From Blautia sp. Marseille-P3087 (lineage in GTDB: Bacteria > Bacillota > Clostridia > Lachnospirales > Lachnospiraceae), in contig NZ_LT635539.1 of NCBI RefSeq assembly GCF_900120195.1, positions 2,513,441 to 2,577,440 of the forward strand: a stretch of DNA of 64,000 nucleotides, given 5' to 3'. A program made the translations under genes and the position numbers. This document shows positions 23,732 through 32,683 of the stretch, one piece after another; positions within the stretch are counted from its first letter, which is position 1; each line of letters begins with the position of its first letter. The notes under the pieces were generated by a model. The model was given only the letters and a program-made list of their open reading frames with translations, searched no databases and was not told the DNA's origin.

Positions 23732-23819
23732 AGTATACTGGCTTTTTTAAGATACGTCAATTATATAACTGACATATGTCAAAAACATTATTGACATATG
23801 CCTTTTATAGGACTATTAT
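23732..23819. promoter_or_regulatory. Divergent promoters with Crp/Fnr-type dyad
   Basis: Minus strand: TTGACG as CGTCAA (23755-23760), 17 bp, TATACT as AGTATA (23732-23737). Plus strand: TTGACA (23791-23796), 17 bp, TATTAT (23814-23819). A perfect palindrome TGACATATGTCA occupies 23770-23781, and a half copy TTGACATATG is the plus-strand -35 region. Confidence 0.7.
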
Positions 23820-23846
23820 ATAAGAAAAGCGAGAAAGGAGCAGTGT

Positions 23847-24620
23847 ATGCCGAGACCAGTAAAATGCAGAAAAGTCTGCCATTTTCCGAATGTTTTAGAA
23901 TTTCTTCCGGCAGATGATGCTGAGAAAAAAGCACCTATTGTTCTGACGGTAGATGAGTACGAGACAATCCGTCTTTTGGACAAGAAAGGTTATAGTCAGG
24001 AGCAGTGTGCAGCATCTATGCAAGTCGCAAGAACAACGGTTCAACGAATTTATGAGATTGCCCGGAAGAAAATAGCAGATGCACTGATTGACGGACATCC
24101 ACTCAGAATTGAAGGCGGAGATTTCAGAATCTGCGACGGTCAGAGCAGTAACTGCAACCTTGGCGGATGTTACAAGCAGGAATTTTATCAAAAATATGCA
24201 GTGGAAAAAGGAGAGGGTATTATGAGAATAGCAGTAACATATGAAAACGGACATATTTTCCAGCATTTCGGACACACAGAAACATTTAAGATTTACGATG
24301 TTGTGGAAGGAAAAGTAGTACATTCAGAAGTAGTAGATACGAATGGAAGCGGACACGGTGCATTGGCGGGAGTCCTTAATGCATTAAATGCAGATGTTCT
24401 GATCTGTGGCGGAATCGGAGGCGGTGCACAGACAGCGTTAGCGGCAGCAGGCATTAAGCTTTTCGGAGGAGTTTACGGAGATGCAGATAAGGCAGTAGAA
24501 GCTTTTATCAATGAAGCACTTGAGTATAATCCAAATGTGAAGTGTTCTCACCATGAGCATAACCATGGGGAAGGACATACGTGTGGCGAGCATGGATGTG
24601 GAAGCCATAGCTGTCATTAA
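23847..24620 (+). CDS. DUF134 HTH protein fused to a NifX/NifB-type cofactor-binding domain
   Basis: 257 residues. The N-terminal domain (about 1-100) is DUF134: MPRPVKCRKVCHFPNVLEFL, TVDEYETIRLLDKKGYSQEQ and an HTH (CAASMQVARTTVQRIYEIAR). A Cys-rich linker (CDGQSSNCNLGGCYKQ) leads to the dinitrogenase iron-molybdenum cofactor-like domain (about 126-235: IMRIAVTYENGHIFQHFGHT, ICGGIGGGAQTAL). The tail is His/Cys-rich (CSHHEHNHGEGHTCGEHGCG), suggesting metal binding. Such fusions occur in anaerobes; an iron-sulfur or metal-responsive regulator is likely. It is divergent from the Crp/Fnr gene. Function inferred. Confidence 0.9.
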   Translation: MPRPVKCRKVCHFPNVLEFLPADDAEKKAPIVLTVDEYETIRLLDKKGYSQEQCAASMQVARTTVQRIYEIARKKIADALIDGHPLRIEGGDFRICDGQSSNCNLGGCYKQEFYQKYAVEKGEGIMRIAVTYENGHIFQHFGHTETFKIYDVVEGKVVHSEVVDTNGSGHGALAGVLNALNADVLICGGIGGGAQTALAAAGIKLFGGVYGDADKAVEAFINEALEYNPNVKCSHHEHNHGEGHTCGEHGCGSHSCH

Positions 24621-24651
24621 GAAGAATAGCAAAAAATAATAAATAATACGA

Positions 24652-24700
24652 AAGGATGTGTCAAGGTAATGGAGAAGTTACCGCAGCACATCCTTTTGTG
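24652..24700 (+). terminator. Terminator after the DUF134-NifX gene
   Basis: AAGGATGTG (24652-24660) pairs with CACATCCTT (24687-24695), with an inner GGTAA/TTACC stem, followed by TTGTG. Confidence 0.75.
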
Positions 24701-24991
24701 TTATTTTCATATTGATTATTTCTTACTTGCCGAAAGTAATGAATGGAACATATCATAATTATTAAGCACCCAGAGAAACCGAAAAATATTGAGTACAAGG
24801 TATCTTACCTGATAAAAGTGAAAAGTACATGAAGACGATCGTAGTTTTTGTATTGAGAAATATTCGACTCGGAGCAACCATTGACGGATTGGTAAGAGGT
24901 AAGAAAAGAAAGACATGAGCTGCCACCGGAAGCAGATATGAAAGAGTCAGGGCTGAGATGAGACTGTCCATATACATTTTTTACTTTCAGA
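24701..24991. other. Intergenic region without a recognisable gene
   Basis: Only short frames occur, such as a 29-codon ATG frame near 24742 beginning MEHIIIIKHPEKPKNIEYKV. None has a convincing ribosome site or a known family. It may be decayed coding sequence. Confidence 0.4.
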
Positions 24992-25133
24992 GTTACTGTT
25001 CACTCCGTTCACAGCAACTTGGTCAAAATCCATTCCATATCACTTTCGGTGATGGGATTTTGCCCTGTATGTCTCGGGATTTTGCCATATTCATGACAAA
25101 ACACCTCGCGGAATATTACCTGTGAACAGCAAC
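24992..25133. repeat. Palindrome-ended intergenic element (MITE-like)
   Basis: GTTACTGTTCAC (24992-25003) is the near-perfect reverse complement of GTGAACAGCAAC (25122-25133). Inside, GGGATTTTGCC occurs twice (25054-25064 and 25076-25086). A related short palindrome GTTACTGTGAACAGTAAC lies at 59014-59031. No gene is inside. It looks like a small repeated palindromic element; copies elsewhere in the genome would confirm this. Confidence 0.45.
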
Positions 25134-25174
25134 CTTTCAGACCATACACATCTTCCAGAGTCAGATGAAAAAGA

Positions 25175-25203
25175 TTGATTTGACAAGAAAAACCGCTTAT
25201 AAT
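25175..25203 (+). promoter_or_regulatory. Promoter of the helicase gene
   Basis: TTGATT (25175-25180), 17 bp, TATAAT (25198-25203), 35 bp before the start codon. Confidence 0.7.
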
Positions 25204-25237
25204 TTGAGTAAGAAAGATAAAAATCAGGAGACCAGCT

Positions 25238-28200
25238 ATGAAGTTTTTTGATGCAATATTCAAAAAGAAAAAAGAGGCGGAAACTACTGCGAACACATCC
25301 GTATCAAAATCAAAGGAAGCTCAGAGCCTTAAAGAATTAGAGGGAGTTTTGCAAAAACTGCAGGAAAGCGACCACTATATTGCAAGAAGTGAATACTACG
25401 AGCAGGTCAGAGAATATGCAGAAACAGTTTCATTTATGCGAAAGATGGACGAGGCGGATATGCTGGTGGAGTTTTGCAGTAAAAACGGACTGTCTCCGGA
25501 GAATGTGCGTGAGCTGTGCATAAATTATGAAAATATTGTACCTTTTGTGGATAATATAAATGAGAATTATCTTTCAAGAAAGAAAAACGAAGAAAAAGAG
25601 TATCTGGATAATATTCTGAAAGACATAGACCCTGATATTTGTCTGGATGAAAATCAGAGAGAGGTAATTCTCTCTGATGAAGATTATGGGCTGGTCGTTG
25701 CCGGAGCTGGTGCGGGAAAAACAACAACTGTCGCGGCAAAGGTTAAATATCTGGTGGAGAAACAACATATTGATCCGTCGCAGATTTTAATGATTTCTTT
25801 CACAAATAAAGCAGTGAATGAGCTGCGGGAACGAATTAACAGAGACTTAAATATTCCCTGTCCGATTGCAACCTTTCATTCCGCAGGAAACGCGATACTT
25901 CATAAGAATGATCCCCAGAATCTTAATATTGTAGATTCTAATAAACTGTTTTGTTGTATACAGCGATATCTGAAAGATAAAATTTTGCGAGAGCCGGTTA
26001 TGGTAAAGAAACTGGTATTATTTTTTGCGTCATATTTTGATGCGCCTTACGAAGGGGACGATATTAATGACTTTTTTAATCATATGGCACATGCAAATTA
26101 TGCAACCATGCGAAGTGAACTTGAAGATTTTCGGACAGAAGTAATTGATCGTAAAACGCGAAATAAAGTAACGATTCAGAATGAAGTAGTACGTTCTTAT
26201 CAGGAAGTAGAGATTGCTAATTTTTTCTATCTTAATAATATTGATTACGAGTACGAACCTGTATATAAATATAATATTATGCTGTCCCGTAAACCGTACA
26301 CTCCCGATTTTATCATTCGTCAGAATGGACAGGAGATATATGTTGAACATTTTGGAATTACAGAAGATGGTCAAAATTCGCTTTATACTGAAGAACAGTT
26401 GAACATGTACAAAAAGGCAGTAAATGATAAAATCCTTTTTCATAAAAAACATGGAACAACGCTTATTTATACATTTTCTTCTTATAAAGACGGACGAAGT
26501 ATCTCTGCACATCTGGAAGAGAAACTGCGTCAGCATGGAATTGAGCTGAAACGCCGCTCTGATGAGGAGGTGGCGAAGAAACTGGTATCTTCGGAAGAAA
26601 ACAGATACATTAAGAGATTGATTATACTGGTATCGAATTTTATTCGAAATTTCAAAGTAAACGGATATGATGAAGATGACTTTGCGGTATTGAATCAAAA
26701 AACAGATAATGTAAGAACAAAATTATTTCTGGAGATCAGCCAGGCATGTTATCTGGAATACAAAAAGTGGCTGATTGAAAATCATGCAGTCGATTTTGAG
26801 GATATGATCAATGAGTCTGCACGTGTTTTAAATAATGTAAAAGAAATGAAACAGAAACTGGATTTTAAATATCTGATTGTTGATGAATATCAGGATATTT
26901 CGCGGCAGAGATTTGATCTGGTTAAAGCTTTTTCGGAGGTGACATCTGCGAAGGTTATGGCGGTCGGTGATGACTGGCAATCCATTTATGCATTCAGTGG
27001 TTCGGATATCACCCTTTTTACAAAGTTTGAAGAAAAAATGGGATATGCCAGACTGATGAAAATTGTCCATACATATCGTAATTCGCAGGAAGTCATTGAT
27101 ATAGCAGGAAATTTTATTCAGAAAAATACTTCACAGATTCGTAAATCCCTTATTTCGCCAAAGCATATTGAAAATCCTGTAATTATTTATACATATGACA
27201 GTACAATGAAATCGCCGAATGCGCACAGAAGAAGTGGGGCGGATTATGCAATTGCGTATGCTGTGCAGACATCATTGGAACAGATTATAAAATATGCAAA
27301 ACAAGATGGAAAAGATCCATATAGTTTAAAAATATTGCTGTTAGGGAGATTTGGCTTCGATGGTCAACGTCTGACCAGGACCGGTATGTATGAATATGTT
27401 AACCGGGGATCAAAGGTTAAATCGGTAAAATATCCGCAGATGAATATTACTTTTATGACAGCACATGCGTCAAAAGGACTGGGCTATGATGAAGTAGTTG
27501 TAATTAATGGCCGCAATGAAACGTACGGATTTCCATCAAAGATTGAAGATGATCCTGTTTTGTCACTGGTTGTAAAAGAGGACAGAAGCATGCAGTATGC
27601 GGAAGAGAGACGCCTTTTTTATGTAGCAATGACTCGGACAAAAAACAGAGTTTACTTTATAGCTCCGGAGCAAAATCCATCGGAGTTTCTTCTCGAAATC
27701 AAGAATGAATATAAAAATGTTTCGCTTTGTGGGACCTGGTCAGAAGAACCGGTTATTTTGGAGCGAAAAAAATGTCCGGTATGTGGATTCCCTATGCAGC
27801 TCAGATATAAACCGGCATATGGACTGCGCCTGTATATTTGTACAAATGAGCCCGAAGAGTGCAGTTTTATGACAAATCATATTATGGGTAAAAAGCTGGG
27901 AATTATGAAATGCCCGGACTGTCAGGATGGATATTTAATTGTAAAATTCAGCGAGAACAGACAGTATTTTTTAGGCTGCACCAATTATCAGAATAATGGA
28001 AAGGGCTGTAATAAAACATTATCTGCAAAAGAATATTACAAGCTTATGGGCTATGATGTTACCGAACTGGACTGGTTACCCAAAAAGGAAATAAAGGAAG
28101 AGAATACGAAACCGCAGCAAAAAACAATAGAATATGTAAGTCATAATGAGCAGCATAAAAATGATAACTGGGAACAGAAAATTCTGGATAAAAATGCGGA

Positions 28201-28615
28201 TTCTGAAAATAGTCGTAAAAAGTATCCGGAATATAAAGGGCACAGCTTGTTTGAAATTGTTGAAACAATCATGAATGCATTGGTTCATATAAGTGAGAAG
28301 AAATATTTTGGTGTGTCGATACTGAGTGGGGTTTTGCGGGGATCAAATGCTGAAAAAATAAAAAAGAATGGATTGGACAAAGTAAAAGAATATAGCGCAT
28401 TATCATATTTGTCCGGGGAAGAAGTTACGAGACTGATCTACTGGCTGATCGGACGTCATTATATTATTAAGACTACGGGGCAATATCCGGTTCTTCATAT
28501 TACAAGTGAAGGATTAAAATATGCGGAACTGTTTACGCCGAGAATTGCGGGCAATCTTCTGAAATGGCTGGAGACAGAAGCTGCCAGGCGGTTATTAGAT
28601 GAGCAGGATATTTGA
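25238..28615 (+). CDS. UvrD/Rep-family helicase (helicase IV-like) with zinc ribbons and RQC domain
   Basis: 1125 residues. Superfamily 1 motifs: Walker A GAGAGKTTTVAAKV (about 155), ISFTNKAVNELRERI, DEYQDISRQRFDL (about 548), GDDWQSIYAFSGSD, FMTAHASKGLGYDEVVVING and RRLFYVAMTRTKNRVYFI. An insert near 335-375 (YEYEPVYKY, YTPDFII, YVEHFGI) resembles a PD-(D/E)xK nuclease fold lacking the Lys, as in helicase IV. Two topoisomerase-type C4 zinc ribbons follow (CPVCGF about 846; CPDCQDGYLIV about 892). Residues about 1005-1095 look like an RQC winged helix. DNA repair helicase; full length. Confidence 0.9.
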   Translation: MKFFDAIFKKKKEAETTANTSVSKSKEAQSLKELEGVLQKLQESDHYIARSEYYEQVREYAETVSFMRKMDEADMLVEFCSKNGLSPENVRELCINYENIVPFVDNINENYLSRKKNEEKEYLDNILKDIDPDICLDENQREVILSDEDYGLVVAGAGAGKTTTVAAKVKYLVEKQHIDPSQILMISFTNKAVNELRERINRDLNIPCPIATFHSAGNAILHKNDPQNLNIVDSNKLFCCIQRYLKDKILREPVMVKKLVLFFASYFDAPYEGDDINDFFNHMAHANYATMRSELEDFRTEVIDRKTRNKVTIQNEVVRSYQEVEIANFFYLNNIDYEYEPVYKYNIMLSRKPYTPDFIIRQNGQEIYVEHFGITEDGQNSLYTEEQLNMYKKAVNDKILFHKKHGTTLIYTFSSYKDGRSISAHLEEKLRQHGIELKRRSDEEVAKKLVSSEENRYIKRLIILVSNFIRNFKVNGYDEDDFAVLNQKTDNVRTKLFLEISQACYLEYKKWLIENHAVDFEDMINESARVLNNVKEMKQKLDFKYLIVDEYQDISRQRFDLVKAFSEVTSAKVMAVGDDWQSIYAFSGSDITLFTKFEEKMGYARLMKIVHTYRNSQEVIDIAGNFIQKNTSQIRKSLISPKHIENPVIIYTYDSTMKSPNAHRRSGADYAIAYAVQTSLEQIIKYAKQDGKDPYSLKILLLGRFGFDGQRLTRTGMYEYVNRGSKVKSVKYPQMNITFMTAHASKGLGYDEVVVINGRNETYGFPSKIEDDPVLSLVVKEDRSMQYAEERRLFYVAMTRTKNRVYFIAPEQNPSEFLLEIKNEYKNVSLCGTWSEEPVILERKKCPVCGFPMQLRYKPAYGLRLYICTNEPEECSFMTNHIMGKKLGIMKCPDCQDGYLIVKFSENRQYFLGCTNYQNNGKGCNKTLSAKEYYKLMGYDVTELDWLPKKEIKEENTKPQQKTIEYVSHNEQHKNDNWEQKILDKNADSENSRKKYPEYKGHSLFEIVETIMNALVHISEKKYFGVSILSGVLRGSNAEKIKKNGLDKVKEYSALSYLSGEEVTRLIYWLIGRHYIIKTTGQYPVLHITSEGLKYAELFTPRIAGNLLKWLETEAARRLLDEQDI

Positions 28616-28643
28616 GTTTCAGTAAGAAACGTGGTGAATTTTT

Positions 28644-28778
28644 ATGACAAAAGATGAATGGTATGCCCAGCTCTTTGAAAGACTTAACAATTTCAGATTT
28701 CGGAGCAGTTTTCATTTGAAGCAGAAAGATATTGATTATATAAATGAAAAGGGGAACATAAGTGAAAGAGAACTATAA
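28644..28778 (+). pseudogene. N-terminal fragment of a DUF4186 protein
   Basis: ATG 28644 opens 44 codons beginning MTKDEWYAQLFERL and containing FRFRSSFHLKQKDIDYINEK, the start of DUF4186 proteins, which are normally over 100 residues. It stops at 28778 inside the next gene's start region. The rest of the domain is absent, so it is a truncated remnant whose 3' part was replaced by the downstream gene. Confidence 0.6.
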
Positions 28779-30102
28779 ACACCGGGCAGGAATTTACAGA
28801 GGCATCTTGTTTTTGATGTTGGCAATGTTTGCGGTCGCAAGCGTATCTTCTGCGGCAACGAAAGTTCAGGTACAGGCCGCATCAAAGAAGAACACGAACA
28901 GTAATCAAAAAACCAGCAGAAAAATTATCAAACTTATGGATAAATCCGGAAACTACCTGATTTATACAGGATATAACTGGTGGCTGAAAGACAAAAACGG
29001 AAAGAAATTAACCGGTATGCGATGCATCAGAGTGCCGGCAGGGCAGAAACTGAGATCCGGCTATTATATGTTTGACGGCAGGGGCTGTTTATGTAAGAGG
29101 AGAAGATTCTACAGAGTCAATACCGTGATTGGTAGCAAGAGATTTAAAGGAACTTATTATTTTGGTGGAGATTATGGAAGCTTATACAGGAGAGCCGGAT
29201 GGAAGACTATAAATGGATATACCTATCTCCTTGGCTTTGAGGGGAAACGATATGAAAACCGCTGGAAATATGGATACTATTTCAATGCAAATGGAAAAAT
29301 CGTAAAAAACCGAAAAATATCAGAAGGTGTTTATGTTGATTGTGATGGGCGCAGATGTACGGAAGCAGAGATGGAGATCAGCAGTCTGAAGAAAAAACTG
29401 CGGACGATGTTGAACAGTTATTATGGTTCATGGTCAGTTTATGTGAAAGATTTAAAGACTGGCGGGGTGGTCAATCTGAATGAAAGTGCCATGTACTCTG
29501 CGAGTATAATCAAACCTTTTGTAATGGCATCGACTTTTGATCAGATTCAAAAGGGAAACTTGTCATACAGTTCCACGATAAAAGGACTTCTTCGCGAGAT
29601 GATCACAGTAAGCGACAACGAAGCATACAATCAGCTGGTAAAATACAACAGTACATCCAGAAGTTTTTTGAGTGGGGCATCTGTTGTTAATAGATATCTT
29701 GAGAAAAATAAATACACAAAAACCGGCTGCCATCATACATTACATCCGGCATCTTCGGCATCAGTCGGCGATGGACGGAGCAATATCACCTCGGCAAAAG
29801 ACTGTGGCATTCTTCTGGAACATATTTACAATGGAACCTGTGTATCTTCAAGATATTCAAAAGAAATGCGAAACCTTTTACTTGCCCAGACAAGAAGATG
29901 GAAGATACCGTCAGGTATTCCATCCGGAGTCAGAGTTGCAAACAAAACAGGCGAGACATCCAGTGTTGAGCATGATATGGCGATTGTCTACGGAAAGAAA
30001 AAAGATTACATAATCTGTGTATTTTCAAATACAGGCAGTGAGGATTACGCACTTCCGCGTATTCGGGAGATTTCAAGAACTGTATATAATTATCTGAACT
30101 GA
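28762..30102 (+). CDS. Secreted serine hydrolase, class A beta-lactamase-like
   Basis: 446 residues from GTG 28762 (AAAAGGGGAAC upstream). A signal peptide (about 1-38: GILFLMLAMFAVASVSSAAT) is followed by cell-wall-binding-like aromatic repeats (about 65-190: NYLIYTGYNWWLKDKNGKKL, KYGYYFNANGKIVKNRKISE). The C-terminal 230 residues are a penicillin-recognising fold: SxxK in YSASIIKPF (about 247), SDN in TVSDNEAYNQL (about 280), KTG in ANKTGETSSV (about 395). The conserved class A Glu166 region is not evident, so hydrolysis of peptidoglycan-like or other substrates is as likely as beta-lactam resistance. It acts outside the cell. Confidence 0.88.
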   Translation: MKENYKHRAGIYRGILFLMLAMFAVASVSSAATKVQVQAASKKNTNSNQKTSRKIIKLMDKSGNYLIYTGYNWWLKDKNGKKLTGMRCIRVPAGQKLRSGYYMFDGRGCLCKRRRFYRVNTVIGSKRFKGTYYFGGDYGSLYRRAGWKTINGYTYLLGFEGKRYENRWKYGYYFNANGKIVKNRKISEGVYVDCDGRRCTEAEMEISSLKKKLRTMLNSYYGSWSVYVKDLKTGGVVNLNESAMYSASIIKPFVMASTFDQIQKGNLSYSSTIKGLLREMITVSDNEAYNQLVKYNSTSRSFLSGASVVNRYLEKNKYTKTGCHHTLHPASSASVGDGRSNITSAKDCGILLEHIYNGTCVSSRYSKEMRNLLLAQTRRWKIPSGIPSGVRVANKTGETSSVEHDMAIVYGKKKDYIICVFSNTGSEDYALPRIREISRTVYNYLN

Positions 30103-30118
30103 ATATGCAAAAACAAAA

Positions 30119-30166
30119 GAAAACCTCTTCCACCGACTTATCAATTTGTCGGGCAGAAGAGGTTTT
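30119..30166. terminator. Bidirectional terminator
   Basis: AAAACCTCTTC pairs with GAAGAGGTTTT, with T-run on both sides, between convergent genes (hydrolase and GGDEF protein). An inner CCGAC/GTCGG adds stability. Confidence 0.85.
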
Positions 30167-30170
30167 TCAC

Positions 30171-31661
30171 TTATATAGAATTTTTTATCTGGTTACATAC
30201 CTGTGTGTACACATGGTATCTGTCTCTGCCATTATGTTTTGCTTCATACAAGGCCGTATCGGCATTTTTGTAAAGATCCATATAGCAGCTGCCGGCTTCG
30301 GGAGCGAATGCAATGCCCACACTGATCGTAACATACTTTCCGTTCATTTCCTCGAAGGGAAGATTACGGACATTTTCAATCAGTTTGTTGATGCGCGCAG
30401 AGGCGATTTCCTTTGATTCTGTATTTCGCATGTAAATGACAAATTCATCACCGCCGATTCTTCCGATAATATCATCTTTCCGGAAATGACGGAAAAATGT
30501 TTTGCTGAGCTCATGGAGAACCTTATCACCGACAGCATGACCGTACTGGTCATTCACTTCTTTGAATTTATCTATATCGAGAATGACAAAAGTGCCTTTT
30601 TCATTGGGCATCTGTGTCAGGATCCTGTTGATATATTCTTCCGTAGCGCGTTTGTTGTAAGCACCGGTCAGTCCGTCAAGCTGTGCAGTTCTGAGAAGTA
30701 TTTCGTTTTGTTTGCGATTGGTTCGGATAACATAAAAAACAAGAAGGAGAACCAGAATCAGGAATACACCAAGAAGTATACTTTCATCAGTTTTGATAAA
30801 CTCATAAGATCCCTGTGCATTTGCAACAGGAATTACATAGCAGATCATCCAGTCGTTCATTCCGAGTCGGGTATAGGAGAGATACTGTGCGGTAGCAGAG
30901 TCGGAAGCTGTACGCACCTTTACGGTTCCGCCAGTTCCATTTTGAAAGTCCTGACGGACATTTTGCAAAGTAGCATTGGATAATAAGTTTTTGCGTTCAT
31001 AAAACTTGAAGAAATTATCCCCATATGTAATTTTGTGGTAAGCCGGATCACCGTCATAAGCAATGATCTCCCCCAGCTGGTTAACGATCAGGCTGTATCC
31101 GGAATTATCAAATACATCATTAAAAAGCATGCGGCTTAGAGCGGTTACATTATAGGAACCACCAAGTACAGCGATGACATTACCATTCTGATAAACGGGG
31201 ACGCCAAGGATTACGCGGGTTTCTTTATCTATACTGCTTTCAAGTGGATCACTTAAGGTTTCGTTTCCCTGTATAGCTTCCTGAAAATAGTACCGCTGTG
31301 AAACATTTTTTTCGGCTCCGTTATCATAATGAGCGGTGCCGTCCGTTTCAATCAGTGCTGTTCGTTCAAAGTCTGTATTTTCTGCCATGGAAACGAGCAG
31401 TTCCATATTTTCATCGGACAGAAGCGCGGAAGATTGCCCCATCTTATCTGCGATACTGTTCAGAAATCCATAATGAATCTGAAGAATGGAAAGAATATGG
31501 TCACTTTGCCTTGAAACAGTATCGGTCATGATATTTTGCGAGTTGGTGTCGACAGAACTCTGTATATTGATCAGAAAAATACTGAGGCTTACTGCCAATG
31601 CGCAGATAAACATCAAGATTGCGGATATGTAATTAACAGCATGATCTAGTTTCTTTTTCAT
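30171..31661 (-). CDS. Membrane sensor diguanylate cyclase (GGDEF)
   Basis: 496 residues from ATG 31661 (GGAGG 7 bp upstream on the minus strand; the longer frame is untranslated leader). Topology: one N-terminal TM (about 12-35), an extracellular Cache-like sensor (about 40-280, with VSQRYYFQEAIQGNETLSDP), a second TM (about 295-315) and a GGDEF domain (about 335-490; LDGLTGAYNKRA, IGRIGGDEFVIYMRN). The intact GGDEF implies cyclic-di-GMP synthesis. A minus-strand promoter lies upstream (TATACT as AGTATA 31700-31705, TTGCAT as ATGCAA 31723-31728). Confidence 0.95.
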   Translation of the reverse strand: MKKKLDHAVNYISAILMFICALAVSLSIFLINIQSSVDTNSQNIMTDTVSRQSDHILSILQIHYGFLNSIADKMGQSSALLSDENMELLVSMAENTDFERTALIETDGTAHYDNGAEKNVSQRYYFQEAIQGNETLSDPLESSIDKETRVILGVPVYQNGNVIAVLGGSYNVTALSRMLFNDVFDNSGYSLIVNQLGEIIAYDGDPAYHKITYGDNFFKFYERKNLLSNATLQNVRQDFQNGTGGTVKVRTASDSATAQYLSYTRLGMNDWMICYVIPVANAQGSYEFIKTDESILLGVFLILVLLLVFYVIRTNRKQNEILLRTAQLDGLTGAYNKRATEEYINRILTQMPNEKGTFVILDIDKFKEVNDQYGHAVGDKVLHELSKTFFRHFRKDDIIGRIGGDEFVIYMRNTESKEIASARINKLIENVRNLPFEEMNGKYVTISVGIAFAPEAGSCYMDLYKNADTALYEAKHNGRDRYHVYTQVCNQIKNSI

Positions 31662-31699
31662 ATGCATTCCTCCGTTTCCTGTGGGCTTAGGATAATTAC

Positions 31700-31728
31700 A
31701 GTATAAATGATTCTTATGTGTAATGCAA
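31700..31728 (-). promoter_or_regulatory. Promoter of the GGDEF gene
   Basis: Minus strand TTGCAT (31728-31723), 17 bp, TATACT (31705-31700). Confidence 0.6.
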
Positions 31729-31786
31729 AAAGAATTACCGAATCTGTCCCTGACAGACATTATGTGCAAAAAGTGCATAAAAACTC

Positions 31787-31815
31787 TTGACGTGAAGAAA
31801 AATGAGAGGTAAAAT
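31787..31815 (+). promoter_or_regulatory. Promoter of the T-box leader
   Basis: TTGACG (31787-31792), 17 bp, TAAAAT (31810-31815). The transcript would start near 31822 and run through the T-box leader into the TRAP genes. Confidence 0.7.
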
Positions 31816-31849
31816 AAAGTCACCTTTTAGCAAGGTAAAGCATAAGAGT

Positions 31850-32117
31850 AAATTCTATGAAGGGAATCAGTAGAAGCAGAGGAAACTGTCTACAGAGAGC
31901 TGTGTATGGTGGGAAGCAGCGACAGAACTGTTTTGAATATCATCCCTGAGAAGGAAGACCGAACGTTTTGCAGAACCGCCAGTAGGTTTTCACGGTAGCT
32001 CCCCGTTACAGGAGACGCGTATGCCGGTACGTTGCAGAATCGTACTTGTTTCAATGGAGAAACAGGGTGGTTGCGGAATGATATATCTATCCGTCCCTGA
32101 TGGGGCGGATTTTTTTA
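31850..32117 (+). ncRNA. T-box riboswitch upstream of the TRAP transporter
   Basis: A Stem I-like region contains AGAGAGCTG...GGTGGGAAGCAGC (31906-31931) and GAATATCATCCCTGAG, where the codon AUC (31939-31941) has the usual spacing to GAG. The T-box consensus appears as AACAGGGTGGTTGCGG (32061-32076), and a terminator ATCCGTCCC/GGGGCGGAT with seven Ts ends at 32117. The UGGU bulge would pair with a tRNA ending ACCA. T-box RNAs read through when a cognate tRNA is uncharged. The specifier suggests isoleucine (UAU, tyrosine, is an alternative). Transporter genes follow, so uptake should rise on amino-acid starvation. Confidence 0.88.
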
Positions 32118-32182
32118 TGCCCAAAAGATCTGAAACCAGGAGGTCTGAAACCGGAACAAAATACAAAAAAGGGGAAGAGAGT

Positions 32183-32683
32183 ATGAAAGTTTACAAAAAA
32201 CTCATGAATGCACTTGCAGCAGTCGAAAAAGTCGTACTGATTGTATCTACGTTGCTGATCCTGGTGCTGACAGTGGGAAATGTATTTTCCCGTAAAGTGA
32301 TCCATCGCTCATGGTCATTCACAGAAGAACTGGTTGTAGCGGTATTTGTTCTCATCACACTTCTGGCAGCAGCACTTGCATGTCGTAAAGGTGAACTGGT
32401 CAGTCTGTCATTGTTTACTGACCGTCTCCCGGAAAAACTGAAAAAACCGTCTGTGATCCTGATCACGGTTCTGAGCATTGTTTTTTCAGCAATTCTTTTT
32501 AAATATGGTATGGATAAGGTTATGACCCAGCTTGCAAACGGTAAGAGAACCTTCGTGCTGAACTGGCCGGAATGGATTTTCTGGTCCTTCGTACCGATCG
32601 GTGCAGGATGCATGATTCTTCATTTTATCGAGTTCTGCCTGGATTTCTGCACAGGATATAAAGAAGAAAAGGAGGACAAATAA
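32183..32683 (+). CDS. TRAP transporter small permease subunit (DctQ)
   Basis: 166 residues from ATG 32183 (GGGGAAGAGAGT upstream); a longer frame reaching back into the T-box antiterminator is not credible. Four hydrophobic segments (about 15-37, 48-68, 87-108, 125-150) and the WSFTEELVVAVFVLITLLAA region match DctQ proteins. The C-terminus is charged (GYKEEKEDK). DctQ supports the large permease DctM in the membrane. The next gene starts at the adjacent base after its stop. Expression is under the T-box leader. Confidence 0.93.
   Translation: MKVYKKLMNALAAVEKVVLIVSTLLILVLTVGNVFSRKVIHRSWSFTEELVVAVFVLITLLAAALACRKGELVSLSLFTDRLPEKLKKPSVILITVLSIVFSAILFKYGMDKVMTQLANGKRTFVLNWPEWIFWSFVPIGAGCMILHFIEFCLDFCTGYKEEKEDK

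Noticed and set aside
25009-25296. Minus-strand frame across the intergenic repeat and helicase start
   Set aside because: It crosses the helicase promoter and the palindromic repeat and has no recognisable protein sequence.
26030-26698. 222-codon minus-strand frame in the helicase
   Set aside because: Shadow of the firmly identified UvrD-type gene; no start signal.
31938-31940. UAU (tyrosine) as T-box specifier
   Set aside because: Not excluded, but AUC fits the spacing to GAG better by comparison with known leaders.
32021-32182. Upstream extension of the DctQ frame
   Set aside because: It runs through the T-box antiterminator and terminator; the ATG at 32183 with GGGGAAGAGAG fits the family start.
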